From contig NZ_CP048411.1 of assembly GCF_019355055.1 (NCBI RefSeq), positions 3,933,501-3,997,500 of the forward strand: a DNA stretch of 64,000 bases, given 5' to 3'. The translations under genes and the position numbers were made by a program. Each line of letters opens with the position of its first letter. Position 1 is the first letter of the stretch. The notes beneath the pieces are model-generated. The model did not search any database. It worked only from the letters and a program-made list of their open reading frames with translations, and was not told the origin of the DNA. Shown one piece after another: positions 53,773-63,940 of this stretch. Source of the DNA: Pseudomonas sp. MTM4. Its GTDB lineage: Bacteria > Pseudomonadota > Gammaproteobacteria > Pseudomonadales > Pseudomonadaceae.

Positions 53773-53960
53773 GAAGATTCCCTGCTTGGAGCCTGCTTGT
53801 TAGGTCGATCGGGACAGCAAAAAAGGGTGTGCATAATACCCGCTCCGGATGACGGGTTAAAGGTTGTTTTGAACAAAATCTGAGCAGCCCTAAGCTTATA
53901 ACCAGCGCAAGGAATGGCACGCCGATACGACAGGCGGCGGAGGCTATAGCGTGCTTGGCA

Positions 53961-55229
53961 CTAATCCGGCGAGCGGAAGCTCAGGCTGTAGTTAACTGCC
54001 TTTGCGCCTGGGTCGAGGATGTCCAGGGCGATATGAATGGGAATCTGCGATGGCATTTCCCGCCGACCGGCAAGCTCCCCCGACAGGTACTCGCCAGGTT
54101 TGAACGTGCGCTGCGCCAGTGTCTGCCCGTTGATGTCGGCGAAGCGGATTTCCAGCAGCGGAAACGGTTGGGCGAACGACGCGCGGTTGTAGATGATCGC
54201 ATCGACCACTAGCGCTCCGGCGAAGTCGGGGTGGCTGCGCACCACCAGATTGCTGCTCTTGATCTGGCTGATATCGACCCTGGGTGGCAGCTCGCAGCCC
54301 AGAGCGGGACAGATTCGCGCCAGCCATGGGCGATATTGGTCCTGTCGCGACACTTCATCAAAGTTGTACGCAACATATTGGCCAGCGAGCGCAAGCAGGG
54401 CGATCAGGTTCAGCAGGCCCCAGCCCAGCCAGCGTCCCCAGGGGCGGCGGTGCGCCTCCCAGCCGAGTTGCAGTGGCTCGTCGTCGAGTTCGAACAGCGG
54501 GTCCTCACGGTTCCTGCGGGTCGTTCGCTCCGGAGCCTGCTCCGCGTCGCCCGGTTCGGTCGCGACTTCCGGCTCGATCAGTCTGTTGAAGACGGGCTCG
54601 ACGCGCTCCCGTGAATCGGGGTTCTCGTTCAGCGGAACGGGCCGGTTTGTCAGTGGACTTGGCGGCGCGGGATGTTCGGCGCTTACCGGTGTAAAGCGAA
54701 GATCGGTCGTCTGGGACAATGGCTCTGTCGTGAGCGCTGGCTCCGCTTGCGTTCGGTTGTGGTTTGTCGGTGTGTCGGTTTCCGCGCTCAGCAGCTGCTC
54801 GGCCCAGGCCTCGTCATCGGCCGACGAGAGTTCATCCGTTGGGGTGCGCAGGCGTTCGTCAGGCCGTGGCTCCAGCTCCAGAAAATCTCGCGACAACTCC
54901 AATTCCTGGCGTTCGAGCTTCGCCAGTTCTTCGTCCAGGTCGAGGCTGTCCAGATCAAGGTCATCGTGGATCCAGAGCGTTTCGTCAGTGGTGGGATGCG
55001 CGGGTGACGTCGCGTGAGTCGGTGCCGGTTCGCTGCGGGAGGGCTGGCTGGCTACCGTCGGATCAGCGACAACGTCGCTCGCGATATCGTCCCCTTGCAG
55101 GTAGCGGGCTGCATTGAACAGTTCCATGCAGGCGCCGCAACGCACCACGCCTTGGGCAGCTGCGAGTTGAGCGCGGCTGACACGAAAGCTTGTACGGCAA
55201 TGAGGACACTGAGTGACGAAGCTGGTCAT
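53961..55229 (-). CDS. zinc-ribbon and DUF3426 membrane protein
   Basis: A 422-aa protein. The N-terminal zinc ribbon (zf-MJ0042) is CPHCRTSFRVSRAQL with CGACMELFNA. A long, acidic, Pro/Glu-rich disordered linker (about residues 60-270) precedes one membrane helix (GWGLLNLIALLALAGQYVAY) and a periplasmic DUF3426 domain with ARICPALGCELPPRVD. It is always near prmA in Pseudomonas. Function unknown. Confidence 0.88.
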   Translation of the reverse strand: MTSFVTQCPHCRTSFRVSRAQLAAAQGVVRCGACMELFNAARYLQGDDIASDVVADPTVASQPSRSEPAPTHATSPAHPTTDETLWIHDDLDLDSLDLDEELAKLERQELELSRDFLELEPRPDERLRTPTDELSSADDEAWAEQLLSAETDTPTNHNRTQAEPALTTEPLSQTTDLRFTPVSAEHPAPPSPLTNRPVPLNENPDSRERVEPVFNRLIEPEVATEPGDAEQAPERTTRRNREDPLFELDDEPLQLGWEAHRRPWGRWLGWGLLNLIALLALAGQYVAYNFDEVSRQDQYRPWLARICPALGCELPPRVDISQIKSSNLVVRSHPDFAGALVVDAIIYNRASFAQPFPLLEIRFADINGQTLAQRTFKPGEYLSGELAGRREMPSQIPIHIALDILDPGAKAVNYSLSFRSPD

Positions 55230-55338
55230 GCGTTGGTCCGGCGAAAAATGCCCGTAGTCTAGCGCATGCGCATCGATGAACGGCAGTGGCGTCTCGCAAC
55301 GGAAATCGCGGCACTACTGCCGCGATTCGACGCTTTGT

Positions 55339-56220
55339 TCAAGAGCGTCGAATTCCCGTAATCCGCACCCAGCCGTCTTTTTCAGCGGTGGGGTCCAGGT
55401 CGAAGTGGCCCGCGTAGGCGGCGCGAACCTCTTCGGCTTGTTCGACCAGAATTCCAGACAAAGCCAGGCGACCGCCGAGTTTGGCGCGCTCGATGATCCG
55501 TGGTGCCAGTTCCACCAGCGGCCCCGCCAGGATATTGGCGACCACGACGTCGAACTGGCCTTCCGGCAACTGCTCGGGCAGATACAGCGGGAAGCGTGCA
55601 GGGTCGATGCCGTTGCGTCCGGCATTATCACGGGACGCCTCGATGGCCTGAATATCGATATCGGTACCAACCGCCTTGTCAGCACCCAGCAACAGCGCGG
55701 CAATGGCAAGAATGCCCGAGCCGCAACCGAAATCCAGCACCTGCAGGCCGGTCAGCTCTTGAGAATCCAGCCATTCCAGGCATAGCGCGGTGGTGGGGTG
55801 GGTTCCAGTGCCGAAGGCGAGGCCGGGATCGAGCAACAGGTTCACCGCATCTGGCTCGGGCGCGGCGTGCCAGCTGGGCACGATCCACAAACGACGGCCG
55901 AAGCGCATGGGCTGGAAGTTGTCCATCCAGCTGCGCTCCCAGTCCTGGTCCTCGATGCGCTCCAACTGGTAATCGGGCAGTTCACCGCCGGTCAGCAACT
56001 GCAGGTGCGCGAGCAGGTTGCTTTCATCCACATCGGCTTCGAACAGGGCCAGCAGGTGGGTATGCGACCACAACGGCGTGGTGCCCAGGTCCGGCTCGAA
56101 AATGGGTTGGTCCTCGGCATCCATGAAGGTCACCGATACCGCGCCGACGCCGAGCAGGGCGTCTTCGTAGGATTGCGCCTGTTCCGGGGCGATGGCGAGG
56201 CGAAGTTGTAGCCAGGGCAT
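55339..56220 (-). CDS. prmA: ribosomal protein L11 methyltransferase
   Basis: A 293-aa SAM enzyme trimethylating L11. The N-terminal substrate domain ([20 protein letters not shown]) is followed by the methyltransferase with [32 protein letters not shown] and [13 protein letters not shown]. Normal length. Confidence 0.96.
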   Translation of the reverse strand: MPWLQLRLAIAPEQAQSYEDALLGVGAVSVTFMDAEDQPIFEPDLGTTPLWSHTHLLALFEADVDESNLLAHLQLLTGGELPDYQLERIEDQDWERSWMDNFQPMRFGRRLWIVPSWHAAPEPDAVNLLLDPGLAFGTGTHPTTALCLEWLDSQELTGLQVLDFGCGSGILAIAALLLGADKAVGTDIDIQAIEASRDNAGRNGIDPARFPLYLPEQLPEGQFDVVVANILAGPLVELAPRIIERAKLGGRLALSGILVEQAEEVRAAYAGHFDLDPTAEKDGWVRITGIRRS

Positions 56221-56235
56221 GCGAAGCTCCCTTCG

Positions 56236-56272
56236 AAAGCGGCTTCAGGCGACAAGCCTCAAGCTGCAGGAA
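56236..56272. repeat. GGCTTCAGGCGACAAGCCTCAAGC repeat words
   Basis: A short tract of the same CAAGC/GCTTC word family as elsewhere, immediately beside the accBC terminator. Confidence 0.35.
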
Positions 56273-56300
56273 AAAGAAAGGGAGCGGCTATGCCGCTCCC
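56273..56300 (-). terminator. rho-independent terminator of accBC
   Basis: A nine-bp stem GGGAGCGGC/GCCGCTCCC (56280-56288 with 56292-56300). Read on the minus strand it is followed by TTTCTTTTT. It lies 28 bases after the accC stop and separates accBC from prmA. Confidence 0.85.
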
Positions 56301-56328
56301 TTCGGGTGCACATCATATCGCTTGCAGC

Positions 56329-57678
56329 TTAGTGCTTATCCATACCCAGTTTCTTTTCCAGGTAATGGATATTCACGCCGCCCTTGCAGAAGCCTTCATC
56401 GCGAACCAGATCCCGGTGCAGCGGGATGTTGGTCTTGATGCCATCGACGACGATTTCGTCCAGGGCATTGCGCATGCGCACCATGGCTTCTTCGCGCGTG
56501 GCGCCGTAGGTGATCAGCTTGCCAATCAGCGAATCGTAGTTCGGCGGAACCGAATAACCACTGTACAGGTGCGAATCGACGCGTACGCCGTTGCCGCCCG
56601 GTGCGTGGAAATGCTTGACTTTGCCAGGGCTCGGGAGGAATTTCTCCGGGTCTTCGGCGTTGATCCGGCACTCCAGCGAATGGCCGCGGATGACTACGTC
56701 TTCCTGCTTGATCGACAGCTTGTTACCAGCGGCGATGCTGAGCATCTCCTTGACGATGTCCACACCAGTGACCATCTCGGTGACCGGATGCTCGACCTGC
56801 ACGCGGGTGTTCATCTCGATGAAGTAGAAGCGCCCGTCTTCGTACAGGAATTCGAAAGTGCCGGCGCCACGATAGCCAATCTCGACGCAGGCGTCGGTGC
56901 AGCGCTTGAGTACTTCTGCCCGGGCCTTTTCATCGATGTAAGGGGCTGGCGCTTCTTCCAGGACCTTCTGATGGCGACGCTGCAGGGAGCAGTCGCGATC
57001 GCCCAGGTGAATGGCGTTGCCCTGACCATCGGAAAGCACTTGGACTTCCACGTGGCGCGGGTTGCCGAGGAATTTTTCCAGATAGACCATCGGGTTGCCG
57101 AAGGCAGCACCGGCTTCGGTGCGGGTCAGCTTGGCTGACTTGATCAGGTCTTCTTCCTTGTGCACCACGCGCATGCCGCGACCACCGCCGCCGCCTGCGG
57201 CCTTGATGATCACCGGATAGCCCACTTCACGGGCGATGCGCAGGGCTTCCTTCTCGTCTTCCGGCAGCGGGCCGTCGGAGCCGGGAACCACGGGTACGCC
57301 GGATTTGATCATGGCGTCCTTGGCGGACACCTTGTCGCCCATCAGGCGGATGGTTTCCGCTTTCGGGCCGACAAAGGCAAAACCGGATTTCTCTACCTGT
57401 TCGGCGAAGTCGGCGTTCTCGGCGAGAAAACCGTAACCGGGGTGAATGGCGGTAGCGCCGGTCACCTCTGCCGCGGCGATGATCGACGGGATGTGCAGAT
57501 ATGAATTGGTGGCAAGGGGCGGGCCGATGCAAACGGACTCATCCGCCAGGGCCAGGTGCATCAGTTCGCGGTCGGCAGTGGAATGCACCGCGACGGTCTT
57601 GATACCCAGCTCCTTGCAGGCTCGCAAGATCCGCAGGGCGATTTCACCGCGGTTTGCGATCAATACTTTTTCCAACAT
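56329..57678 (-). CDS. accC: biotin carboxylase subunit of acetyl-CoA carboxylase
   Basis: A 449-aa ATP-grasp enzyme carboxylating the biotin on AccB. It starts [20 protein letters not shown] and has the Gly-rich lid [44 protein letters not shown] and ECRINAEDP. The ATG at 57678 has GGAGA seven bases upstream. It is 17 bases after accB. Confidence 0.97.
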   Translation of the reverse strand: MLEKVLIANRGEIALRILRACKELGIKTVAVHSTADRELMHLALADESVCIGPPLATNSYLHIPSIIAAAEVTGATAIHPGYGFLAENADFAEQVEKSGFAFVGPKAETIRLMGDKVSAKDAMIKSGVPVVPGSDGPLPEDEKEALRIAREVGYPVIIKAAGGGGGRGMRVVHKEEDLIKSAKLTRTEAGAAFGNPMVYLEKFLGNPRHVEVQVLSDGQGNAIHLGDRDCSLQRRHQKVLEEAPAPYIDEKARAEVLKRCTDACVEIGYRGAGTFEFLYEDGRFYFIEMNTRVQVEHPVTEMVTGVDIVKEMLSIAAGNKLSIKQEDVVIRGHSLECRINAEDPEKFLPSPGKVKHFHAPGGNGVRVDSHLYSGYSVPPNYDSLIGKLITYGATREEAMVRMRNALDEIVVDGIKTNIPLHRDLVRDEGFCKGGVNIHYLEKKLGMDKH

Positions 57679-57695
57679 CGCTGGCTCTCCGCGGT

Positions 57696-58151
57696 TCAAA
57701 CGATGGTGAACAGCGGCTGGTCGTATTCGACCGGCTGACCATTCTCCACCAGGATGGATTCGATGGTGCCGCTGGTTTCGGCCTCGATATGGTTCATCAT
57801 CTTCATGGCTTCGACGATGCAGAGGATGTCGCCCTTCTTGACGCTCTGGCCAACATCGGCGAACGGCTTGGATTCCGGCGAGGAGGCGCGGTAGAAGGTG
57901 CCGACCATCGGCGAGCGGACCACGGTGCCGTTCAGCTTCGGAGCAGCTGGAGCGGCATCAGCGACCGGGGCGGCAGCCACAGGTGCCGCTGCTGGTGCGG
58001 CGGGGGCCTGTGCGTAGATCGGCTGTTGCATGGCCACTTGTTTGCTGTGGCGGCTGATGCGCACCGACTCTTCGCCCTCGTGGATCTCCAGTTCGTCGAT
58101 CCCGGACTCTTCCAGCAGTTCGATCAGTTTCTTGACTTTGCGAATATCCAT
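57696..58151 (-). CDS. accB: biotin carboxyl carrier protein
   Basis: A 151-aa carrier of acetyl-CoA carboxylase. An N-terminal helix ([20 protein letters not shown]), an Ala/Pro-rich linker and the biotinyl domain with the biotinylated Lys in [15 protein letters not shown]. The ATG at 58151 has GGGAG ten bases upstream. Confidence 0.97.
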   Translation of the reverse strand: MDIRKVKKLIELLEESGIDELEIHEGEESVRISRHSKQVAMQQPIYAQAPAAPAAAPVAAAPVADAAPAAPKLNGTVVRSPMVGTFYRASSPESKPFADVGQSVKKGDILCIVEAMKMMNHIEAETSGTIESILVENGQPVEYDQPLFTIV

Positions 58152-58230
58152 GAAGCGTTGACTCCCAGGTAAGTTCAAAGGGTGTTGCCGCTCGCTTTAT
58201 CGAGCCCCGGCATGCTTGCGCGCAGGCCCG

Positions 58231-58674
58231 TCAGGAAGCAGCGAGTTGTTCCAGGGCGGCCTCCAATGCCAGCCGATAGCCGCTGGCGCCAAGGCCGCAG
58301 ATCACACCTACCGCGACATCCGAAAAGTAGGAGTGATGGCGGAAAGGTTCACGTTTGTGCACGTTTGAGAGGTGCACTTCGATGAATGGGATGCTCACTG
58401 CCAGCAACGCGTCACGTAACGCGACACTTGTATGTGTGAAGGCGGCAGGATTAACGAGGATGAAATCGACACCCTCATCGCGAGCGGCGTGAATGCGCTC
58501 GATCAATTCGTATTCGGCATTGGATTGCAGGTGCAGCAGATGGTGGCCGGCATCACGCGCGCGCTGCTCTAGATCTTGATTGATCTGCGCCAGCGTCATC
58601 GAGCCGTAGACGCCCGGTTCGCGGGTGCCGAGCAAATTCAGATTCGGGCCGTGAAGGACCAGAAACGTCGCCAT
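58231..58674 (-). CDS. aroQ: type II 3-dehydroquinate dehydratase
   Basis: A 147-aa shikimate-pathway enzyme. It has the type II hallmarks [48 protein letters not shown] and [17 protein letters not shown]. The ATG at 58674 has AAGGA six bases upstream. aroQ before accB is the usual Pseudomonas order. Confidence 0.96.
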   Translation of the reverse strand: MATFLVLHGPNLNLLGTREPGVYGSMTLAQINQDLEQRARDAGHHLLHLQSNAEYELIERIHAARDEGVDFILVNPAAFTHTSVALRDALLAVSIPFIEVHLSNVHKREPFRHHSYFSDVAVGVICGLGASGYRLALEAALEQLAAS

Positions 58675-58872
58675 GAATATTCCTTGTTGTTGTGTCCGAT
58701 CGCGCCAGTAAGGTGGGGCTGATCGGGAAGGGGAAAAACTATGCACGAAGCGGGGGCTGACTGTCCAGTCATGCTGCGATCGGCGTAAATGCCTGCATTA
58801 TGAGTGGAGATTGCCGCAAGGTTGCTGGGCGTAATCCCGTTTCGCTGTGATCGCGGCGAAGCGGGGCAGGCG

Positions 58873-60648
58873 CTAGCGCAATGCTTCCGCGCGGTTCAAC
58901 CGTTCAGCGAATTGAGCTACGTCGATTTCGCCGACGACACGGGCATCGGAGATTTCCTGGCCGCTGCGATCGAAGAACAGGACGGCCGGTGGGCCGAACA
59001 GTTTGTAGCGATCGAGAAGTGCGCGCTGCTGCGCATTGCTTTCGGTGATGTCGAAGCGGATCAGGCGGTAGTCGGCCAGGCGAGGTGCGATCAGCGGGTC
59101 GGCAAATACTTCGCGTTCGATCACCTTGCAGCTGATGCACCAGTCGGCATACCAGTCGAGCATCAACGGCTCTCCCGCAGTGCGAGCGGCTGCGAGTTGT
59201 GCGTCGAGTTCCGCTGGTGTCGACAGGGTGTGCCAGTTTTCGGCTTGCGTGGGCCCGCTGCCTGCGGCGAGCGTGGTACGTGGCAGCGGCCGCAACGGAT
59301 CGGAGCCGCCTTGTAATGCGCCGATCCACGCGGCCAGGGCATAGACCAGCAAAACCAGGCCAAGCAGCTGCGCGAGCTTCTGTTGTGGTGTCTTGGGAGC
59401 GAGTTCAAGGGTGCCCAGAAACAACGCCGTACCGGCGGCCAGCAACCCCCACAACGCCAACGCCAACGGACCCGGCAGCACGCGTTCGAGCATCCAGACC
59501 GCCACGGCGAGCAGCAGAACGCCGAAGGTGTTGCGTACGCTGATCATCCAGGGGCCGCTCTTGGGCAGCAGCGCACCGCCACTGGTGGCGAACAGTACCA
59601 GCGGGGCGCCCATGCCCAGGCCCAGCGCGAACAGTTTCAAGCCGCCGCCCAGGGCATCGCCGCTGGCGCTGATATACAGCAGGGCGCCGGCCAACGGCGC
59701 CGAGACGCACGGAGAGACCAGCAAACTGGAGACGCCGCCTAGCAGGGCGGCGCCCGTGAATGAGCCGCCCTTGGCGTTACCGGCCAGACGATCGAGACGA
59801 CTGCTCAGTGCGTGTGGCAGGCGCAGTTCGTACAGACCGAACATCGCCAGCGCGAAGGCCACGAAGAACAGCGCGAAGGGCACCAGGACCCAGGGTGATT
59901 GCAGACGCGCCTGCAAATTCAGTTCGGCGCCGAACACGCCCATCAGTGCGCCCAGCAGGGCAAATCCGCCGGCCATCGGCAATACGTAGGCGAGCGACAG
60001 TAGGAAGCTGCGCATGCCGCCGGGTTGTCCGCGCAGCACCACGCCGGAAAGGATCGGCAGCATCGGCAGCACGCAAGGCGTGAAGGTCAGGCCCAGGCCG
60101 GCGAGAAAGAACAGCGCCACCGAGCGCCAGGACAGGGCATCGCCGCCGGTATCGTGGGTGGCGCTGGGTGCAGCCGGGGCCGGAGTGCCACCTGCGGCGA
60201 TCTCGAACGACTCGGTTTCCGGTGGATAGCACAGCCCCTTGTCGGCGCAGCCCTGGTAGCCGACCTGCAGCGTGAAGGGTCTGTTGTCGGGGTTCCGCAC
60301 CGGCAGTTCGACGTCAAGTATGCCGTAATAGACTTCGACCTCACCGAAATACTCGTCGGTCTTCTGCTCGCCTGGCGGAAGCTGAGCGTCGCCGAGAATC
60401 ACACCGGCGTCGCTCGCCTTGAACTGAAAACGATGCCGGTAGAGGTAGTAGCCCTCGGCGCCGATGAAGCGCAGTTTGATCCGCTCGGGCGTTGCGTCCA
60501 CCAGGCTCAGGCGGAAGGCTTCACGCACCGGTAGAAAGTCGGCGCTGTTGTCCAGACCGCCCAGGGTGGCACTGGGGCGACCATCGAACAGGCCCGCAGT
60601 GGCAGGAAGGGTGAATAGCAGGATCAGCAGACACAGCAAACGGCGCAT
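58873..60648 (-). CDS. dsbD: thiol:disulfide interchange protein DsbD
   Basis: A 591-aa inner-membrane protein that carries electrons from thioredoxin to periplasmic DsbC and DsbG. A signal peptide, the N-terminal immunoglobulin-like domain (with YQGCADKGLCYPPETE cysteine pair), eight helices with the transmembrane cysteines (GLTFTPCVLPMLP and LLVSPCVSAPLAG), and the C-terminal thioredoxin-like domain DWYADWCISCKVIE. The ATG at 60648 has GAG six bases before it; an ATG two codons earlier is also possible. Confidence 0.95.
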   Translation of the reverse strand: MRRLLCLLILLFTLPATAGLFDGRPSATLGGLDNSADFLPVREAFRLSLVDATPERIKLRFIGAEGYYLYRHRFQFKASDAGVILGDAQLPPGEQKTDEYFGEVEVYYGILDVELPVRNPDNRPFTLQVGYQGCADKGLCYPPETESFEIAAGGTPAPAAPSATHDTGGDALSWRSVALFFLAGLGLTFTPCVLPMLPILSGVVLRGQPGGMRSFLLSLAYVLPMAGGFALLGALMGVFGAELNLQARLQSPWVLVPFALFFVAFALAMFGLYELRLPHALSSRLDRLAGNAKGGSFTGAALLGGVSSLLVSPCVSAPLAGALLYISASGDALGGGLKLFALGLGMGAPLVLFATSGGALLPKSGPWMISVRNTFGVLLLAVAVWMLERVLPGPLALALWGLLAAGTALFLGTLELAPKTPQQKLAQLLGLVLLVYALAAWIGALQGGSDPLRPLPRTTLAAGSGPTQAENWHTLSTPAELDAQLAAARTAGEPLMLDWYADWCISCKVIEREVFADPLIAPRLADYRLIRFDITESNAQQRALLDRYKLFGPPAVLFFDRSGQEISDARVVGEIDVAQFAERLNRAEALR

Positions 60649-60719
60649 GGTCATCTCACTTGGGGCAGTGGACGAATGATACCCAACGTGGCGAATCGTC
60701 GCCTGGGCGCAACGTCGCA

Positions 60720-61043
60720 CTACCGCGCGTTTTGCAACCAGATGATGCCGTCGCGCTCGGTGCTCGGCAGTGCTCGAAGGGCTTGACCGGCACAGGGGCC
60801 GGCTACGCACTCGCCGCTCTCGATGAGGAACAGCGCGCCATGAGTGGCGCATTGGATCAGGCTGCCGCTAGTGTCGAGAAACTGGTCCGGAACCCATTCC
60901 AAGGGTATCCCTCGATGCGGACAGCGGTTCTCGTAGACATGCACGATGTCGTCCTTGCGTATGACGAGCAGGCGCTGCCCCTGTACTTCCAAGCCCTTGC
61001 TCTGGCCTTCGGCGATATCGCTCGCGGCGCATAATCGAATCAT
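60720..61043 (-). CDS. small Rieske [2Fe-2S] ferredoxin
   Basis: A 107-aa single-domain Rieske protein. The ligands are Cys-x-His in NRCPHRGIPLEWV and Cys-x2-His in QCATHGALFLIESGECVAG. It resembles NirD/ferredoxin-type subunits rather than a bc1 protein and has no membrane anchor. The ATG at 61043 has AGGGGG five bases upstream; a longer frame is unsupported. The partner oxygenase or reductase is not nearby. It is downstream of nothing obvious and divergent from the heme permease. Confidence 0.85.
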   Translation of the reverse strand: MIRLCAASDIAEGQSKGLEVQGQRLLVIRKDDIVHVYENRCPHRGIPLEWVPDQFLDTSGSLIQCATHGALFLIESGECVAGPCAGQALRALPSTERDGIIWLQNAR

Positions 61044-61171
61044 GTGTCCCCCTGTCAGCCCAGGATTATCACTCAGGCGCTCGGATCGGTGGAGACCAAG
61101 GCGGATTAAAGGTGGCGGACCGACTGGCTGGCTTTTATCCTTCGCCCGAACTCCGACTGGCGACACTCTCG

Positions 61172-62209
61172 ATGAGCCCTGTGCTGACCGCACGCCCCCT
61201 GTTCCTTTCGTTGGGCCTGTTGTGGCTGATTGCCTTCTGGCTATCGCTGGCATTGGGGCCGGTCAGCCTGTCGCTCGGTGAAACTCTGCAGGCCATGCTG
61301 CGTCTGCTGGGTCTCTCGTTTGGCGCCGAGGGTACAGCGCAGGCCGAACTTATCCTGGGGCAGATACGTTTGCCGCGGGCCTTGCTCGGGATGGCTGCAG
61401 GCGCTGTATTGGCGCTCGCCGGCGTCGCCATGCAGGGTTTGTTTCGCAATCCACTGGCAGATCCCGGACTGATCGGCGTCTCGAGTGGTGCCGCATTGGG
61501 CGCGGCAATGACTATCGTTGGGGGCGAACTGATCGGCGGCATTTCACCGCTACTGGAACCCTATCTGCTGTCGCTTAGTGCATTTGTTGGTGGCCTCGGG
61601 GTTACCGCGCTGGTCTATCGCCTGGGGCGTCGCGAGGGACGCACCGATGTCGCCACGATGCTGCTCGCGGGCATCGCGCTGACTGCGCTGGCGGGCGCCA
61701 TGATCGGGCTGTTCACCTACCTTGCCGATGACAGCACGCTGCGCACGCTGACGTTCTGGAATCTTGGCAGTCTCAACGGTGCAAGTTACGCGCGGCTCTG
61801 GCCGTTACTGCTGGTCACGGTGACGGTGACGTGTTGGCTGCCACGCCGCGCCCGAGCGCTGAATGCGCTGCTGCTGGGCGAATCCGAAGCGCGTCATCTG
61901 GGTTTCGACGTCGAGCGGCTCAAGCGCGAGCTGGTCTTTTGTACTGCACTGGGCGTGGGGGCGGCAGTGGCTGCAGCTGGCATGATCGGGTTCGTTGGGT
62001 TGGTGGTGCCCCATTTGGTACGTCTGTTGGTCGGACCCGACCACCGATTGCTGCTACCGGCCTCGGCGCTGGCTGGCGGCAGTTTGCTGCTGCTGGCCGA
62101 TCTGCTGGCGCGGCTCATACTGGTGCCTGCGGAGTTGCCGATCGGCATCGTCACCGCGCTACTGGGCGCGCCTTTCTTCCTTTATCTGTTGCTACGAGGG
62201 CGTCGCTGA
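61172..62209 (+). CDS. phuU: FecCD-family ABC permease, heme or siderophore type
   Basis: A 345-aa permease with about ten helices. [40 protein letters not shown] and [16 protein letters not shown] are the FecCD/HmuU signature segments. The start is uncertain: ATG 61172 gives typical length but has no clear ribosome site; GTG 61112 would add 20 residues. It overlaps the ATPase gene by one base. Heme specificity is inferred from the HmuV-like ATPase and the ChaN-like protein downstream, as in P. aeruginosa phuUVW. Confidence 0.85.
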   Translation: MSPVLTARPLFLSLGLLWLIAFWLSLALGPVSLSLGETLQAMLRLLGLSFGAEGTAQAELILGQIRLPRALLGMAAGAVLALAGVAMQGLFRNPLADPGLIGVSSGAALGAAMTIVGGELIGGISPLLEPYLLSLSAFVGGLGVTALVYRLGRREGRTDVATMLLAGIALTALAGAMIGLFTYLADDSTLRTLTFWNLGSLNGASYARLWPLLLVTVTVTCWLPRRARALNALLLGESEARHLGFDVERLKRELVFCTALGVGAAVAAAGMIGFVGLVVPHLVRLLVGPDHRLLLPASALAGGSLLLLADLLARLILVPAELPIGIVTALLGAPFFLYLLLRGRR

Positions 62210-62976
62210 TGCTCTGCGCCCGGAATGTTTCGGTCCGTCGCGGCGCCATGACCGTGCTTGAAAACATCGATCTCGAATTGGCGCCAGGCCAAGTTCTGGG
62301 CGTGTTGGGCCCCAACGGCGCTGGTAAAAGCACCTTGCTTGGGGCACTGAGCGGTGAGCTTGCGATCAGCGCCGGTGAGGTGCAGCTGCATCAACGATCG
62401 CTGCATGACTGGGATGGGCCTGAGCGGGCGCGCTGTCTGGCGGTGCTGCCACAGACGTCGACGCTGAGTTTCGGTTTTCGCGTCGACGAAGTGGTGAGCC
62501 TCGGGCGGTTGCCCCACGCCAGTGGCCAGGACCTAGACAGGCGGATCGTCGCTGCTGCGCTGCAGGCTGCGGATGCGCAGCACTTGGCAGCCCGCAGTTA
62601 TCTGGCGCTGTCGGGCGGAGAGCAGCAGCGCGTGCACCTGGCGCGCGTGTTGGCGCAGTTGTGGCCAGGTGGCGCCGGGCAGGTCCTGCTGCTGGACGAG
62701 CCCACAGCCATGCTCGATCCATTGCATCAGCACGGCATTCTGCAGGCCGTCCGGCAGTTCGCGGAGCAGGGCGGCGCGGTCATGGTGATTCTGCATGATC
62801 TGAATCTTGCGGCACGCTATTGCGATCACCTGTTGCTGCTGGCGGACGGGCGGGCGCGGTTAAGTGGTGCGCCCGGGCAGGTGCTGCGTGCAGAACCGCT
62901 GAAGTCGGTATTCGGCCTGGATGTGTTGATACAGCAGCACCCTGAGCGGGGGCACCCGCTTGTCATTGCGCGCTGA
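62209..62976 (+). CDS. phuV: heme ABC transporter ATPase, HmuV type
   Basis: A 255-aa ATPase. Walker A is GPNGAGKST (residues 34-42), the HmuV-type segment [20 protein letters not shown] is followed by LGRLPHASG, the signature is [13 protein letters not shown], Walker B is [13 protein letters not shown], and the switch His is in ILHDLN. It sits between the permease and the ChaN-like lipoprotein, the order of phuUVW. Confidence 0.9.
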   Translation: MLCARNVSVRRGAMTVLENIDLELAPGQVLGVLGPNGAGKSTLLGALSGELAISAGEVQLHQRSLHDWDGPERARCLAVLPQTSTLSFGFRVDEVVSLGRLPHASGQDLDRRIVAAALQAADAQHLAARSYLALSGGEQQRVHLARVLAQLWPGGAGQVLLLDEPTAMLDPLHQHGILQAVRQFAEQGGAVMVILHDLNLAARYCDHLLLLADGRARLSGAPGQVLRAEPLKSVFGLDVLIQQHPERGHPLVIAR

Positions 62977-62986
62977 GGAGTGATCG

Positions 62987-63859
62987 ATGCGATTTTTGTT
63001 GTCTATTGCCATGATCCTGCTGACTGCATGTCAATCGATCCCGCCATTGCCGTCCTGGCAGAGCCCAGAAGGCCTGGCGCATCCTGACCTTGGTCAGATC
63101 ATAGATCTGCGCAGCGGCGAACGGCTTTCGGCGCAGCAGCTGGTAAGGGAGTTGGCCGATGTCGATCAGGTATTGATTGGTGAGCGCCATGACAACCCCG
63201 ACCATCACGCCCTACAGCGTTGGCTTCTTCAGGCGCTGGCTCAGCGGCGCGAGCAGGGCAGCCTGCTATTGGAAATGCTCAACCCGGATCAACAGAAGCG
63301 CGTCGCGCGCGTGCAGGCGTCTATCGGGCGAGGGCAATGGCCGGCGGATCTGCCCGGAGCGCTGGATTGGCAAAAGGGCTGGGATTGGGACCTTTACGCG
63401 CCAGTAGTCGAGTATGCCTTGGCGCAACCTTATCCGATGCTGGCGGCGAATCTCGATCGCGCTGAGATCACCGATATCTACCGCCGTAAACCGCAGTTGA
63501 CGGCGGCCGCAGCTGCGGAGCCTGTGCAAAAGGAACTGCTGGCGCAGATACGCGTTTCTCATTGCAACATGCTGCCCGAGGCGCAACTGCCGGCGATGTT
63601 GGCGGTGCAGCAGCAGCGCGACCGCCGGATGGCCGAACAACTGAACGCGGCGCCGAAGCCAGCGGTATTGCTGGCGGGGGCCTTTCATGTGCGGCGTGAT
63701 CTGGGTGTGCCCTTGCATTTGGCGAGTCGCGACACGAAGGTTCTGGTACTCGCCGAGGTGGGCGAGACCTTGAGCGCGGAGCAGGCCGATTTCGTTTGGT
63801 TTACACCGGCCCAGCCGCAGCAGGACCATTGCGTCGAGTTCGGTAAAAAGCAGCAGTAG
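62987..63859 (+). CDS. ChaN-like heme-binding lipoprotein (PhuW-like)
   Basis: A 290-aa protein with a lipoprotein signal (FLLSIAMILLTAC, Cys near residue 15) and a ChaN domain: IGERHDNPDHHALQRWLLQA, LLLEMLNPDQQKRV and AGAFHVRRDLGVP. The Campylobacter ChaN dimer binds two hemes. It ends the heme-uptake unit, ten bases after the ATPase gene. No TonB-dependent receptor or periplasmic heme-binding protein is beside it. Confidence 0.88.
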   Translation: MRFLLSIAMILLTACQSIPPLPSWQSPEGLAHPDLGQIIDLRSGERLSAQQLVRELADVDQVLIGERHDNPDHHALQRWLLQALAQRREQGSLLLEMLNPDQQKRVARVQASIGRGQWPADLPGALDWQKGWDWDLYAPVVEYALAQPYPMLAANLDRAEITDIYRRKPQLTAAAAAEPVQKELLAQIRVSHCNMLPEAQLPAMLAVQQQRDRRMAEQLNAAPKPAVLLAGAFHVRRDLGVPLHLASRDTKVLVLAEVGETLSAEQADFVWFTPAQPQQDHCVEFGKKQQ

Positions 63860-63903
63860 GCGTCAGGCAAGCGTACCCGAGCCGGCAGGCATTTATTTCG
63901 GGC

Positions 63904-63930
63904 AAAAAAAGACCCGGCAAGAGCCGGGTC
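63904..63930 (-). terminator. rho-independent terminator for the gene entering at the right edge
   Basis: An eight-bp stem GACCCGGC/GCCGGGTC (63911-63918 with 63923-63930) and a four-base loop. Read on the minus strand it is followed by seven T residues (63910 to 63904). It may also stop the convergent heme operon less efficiently. Confidence 0.85.
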
Positions 63931-63940
63931 AAAACCGTGA

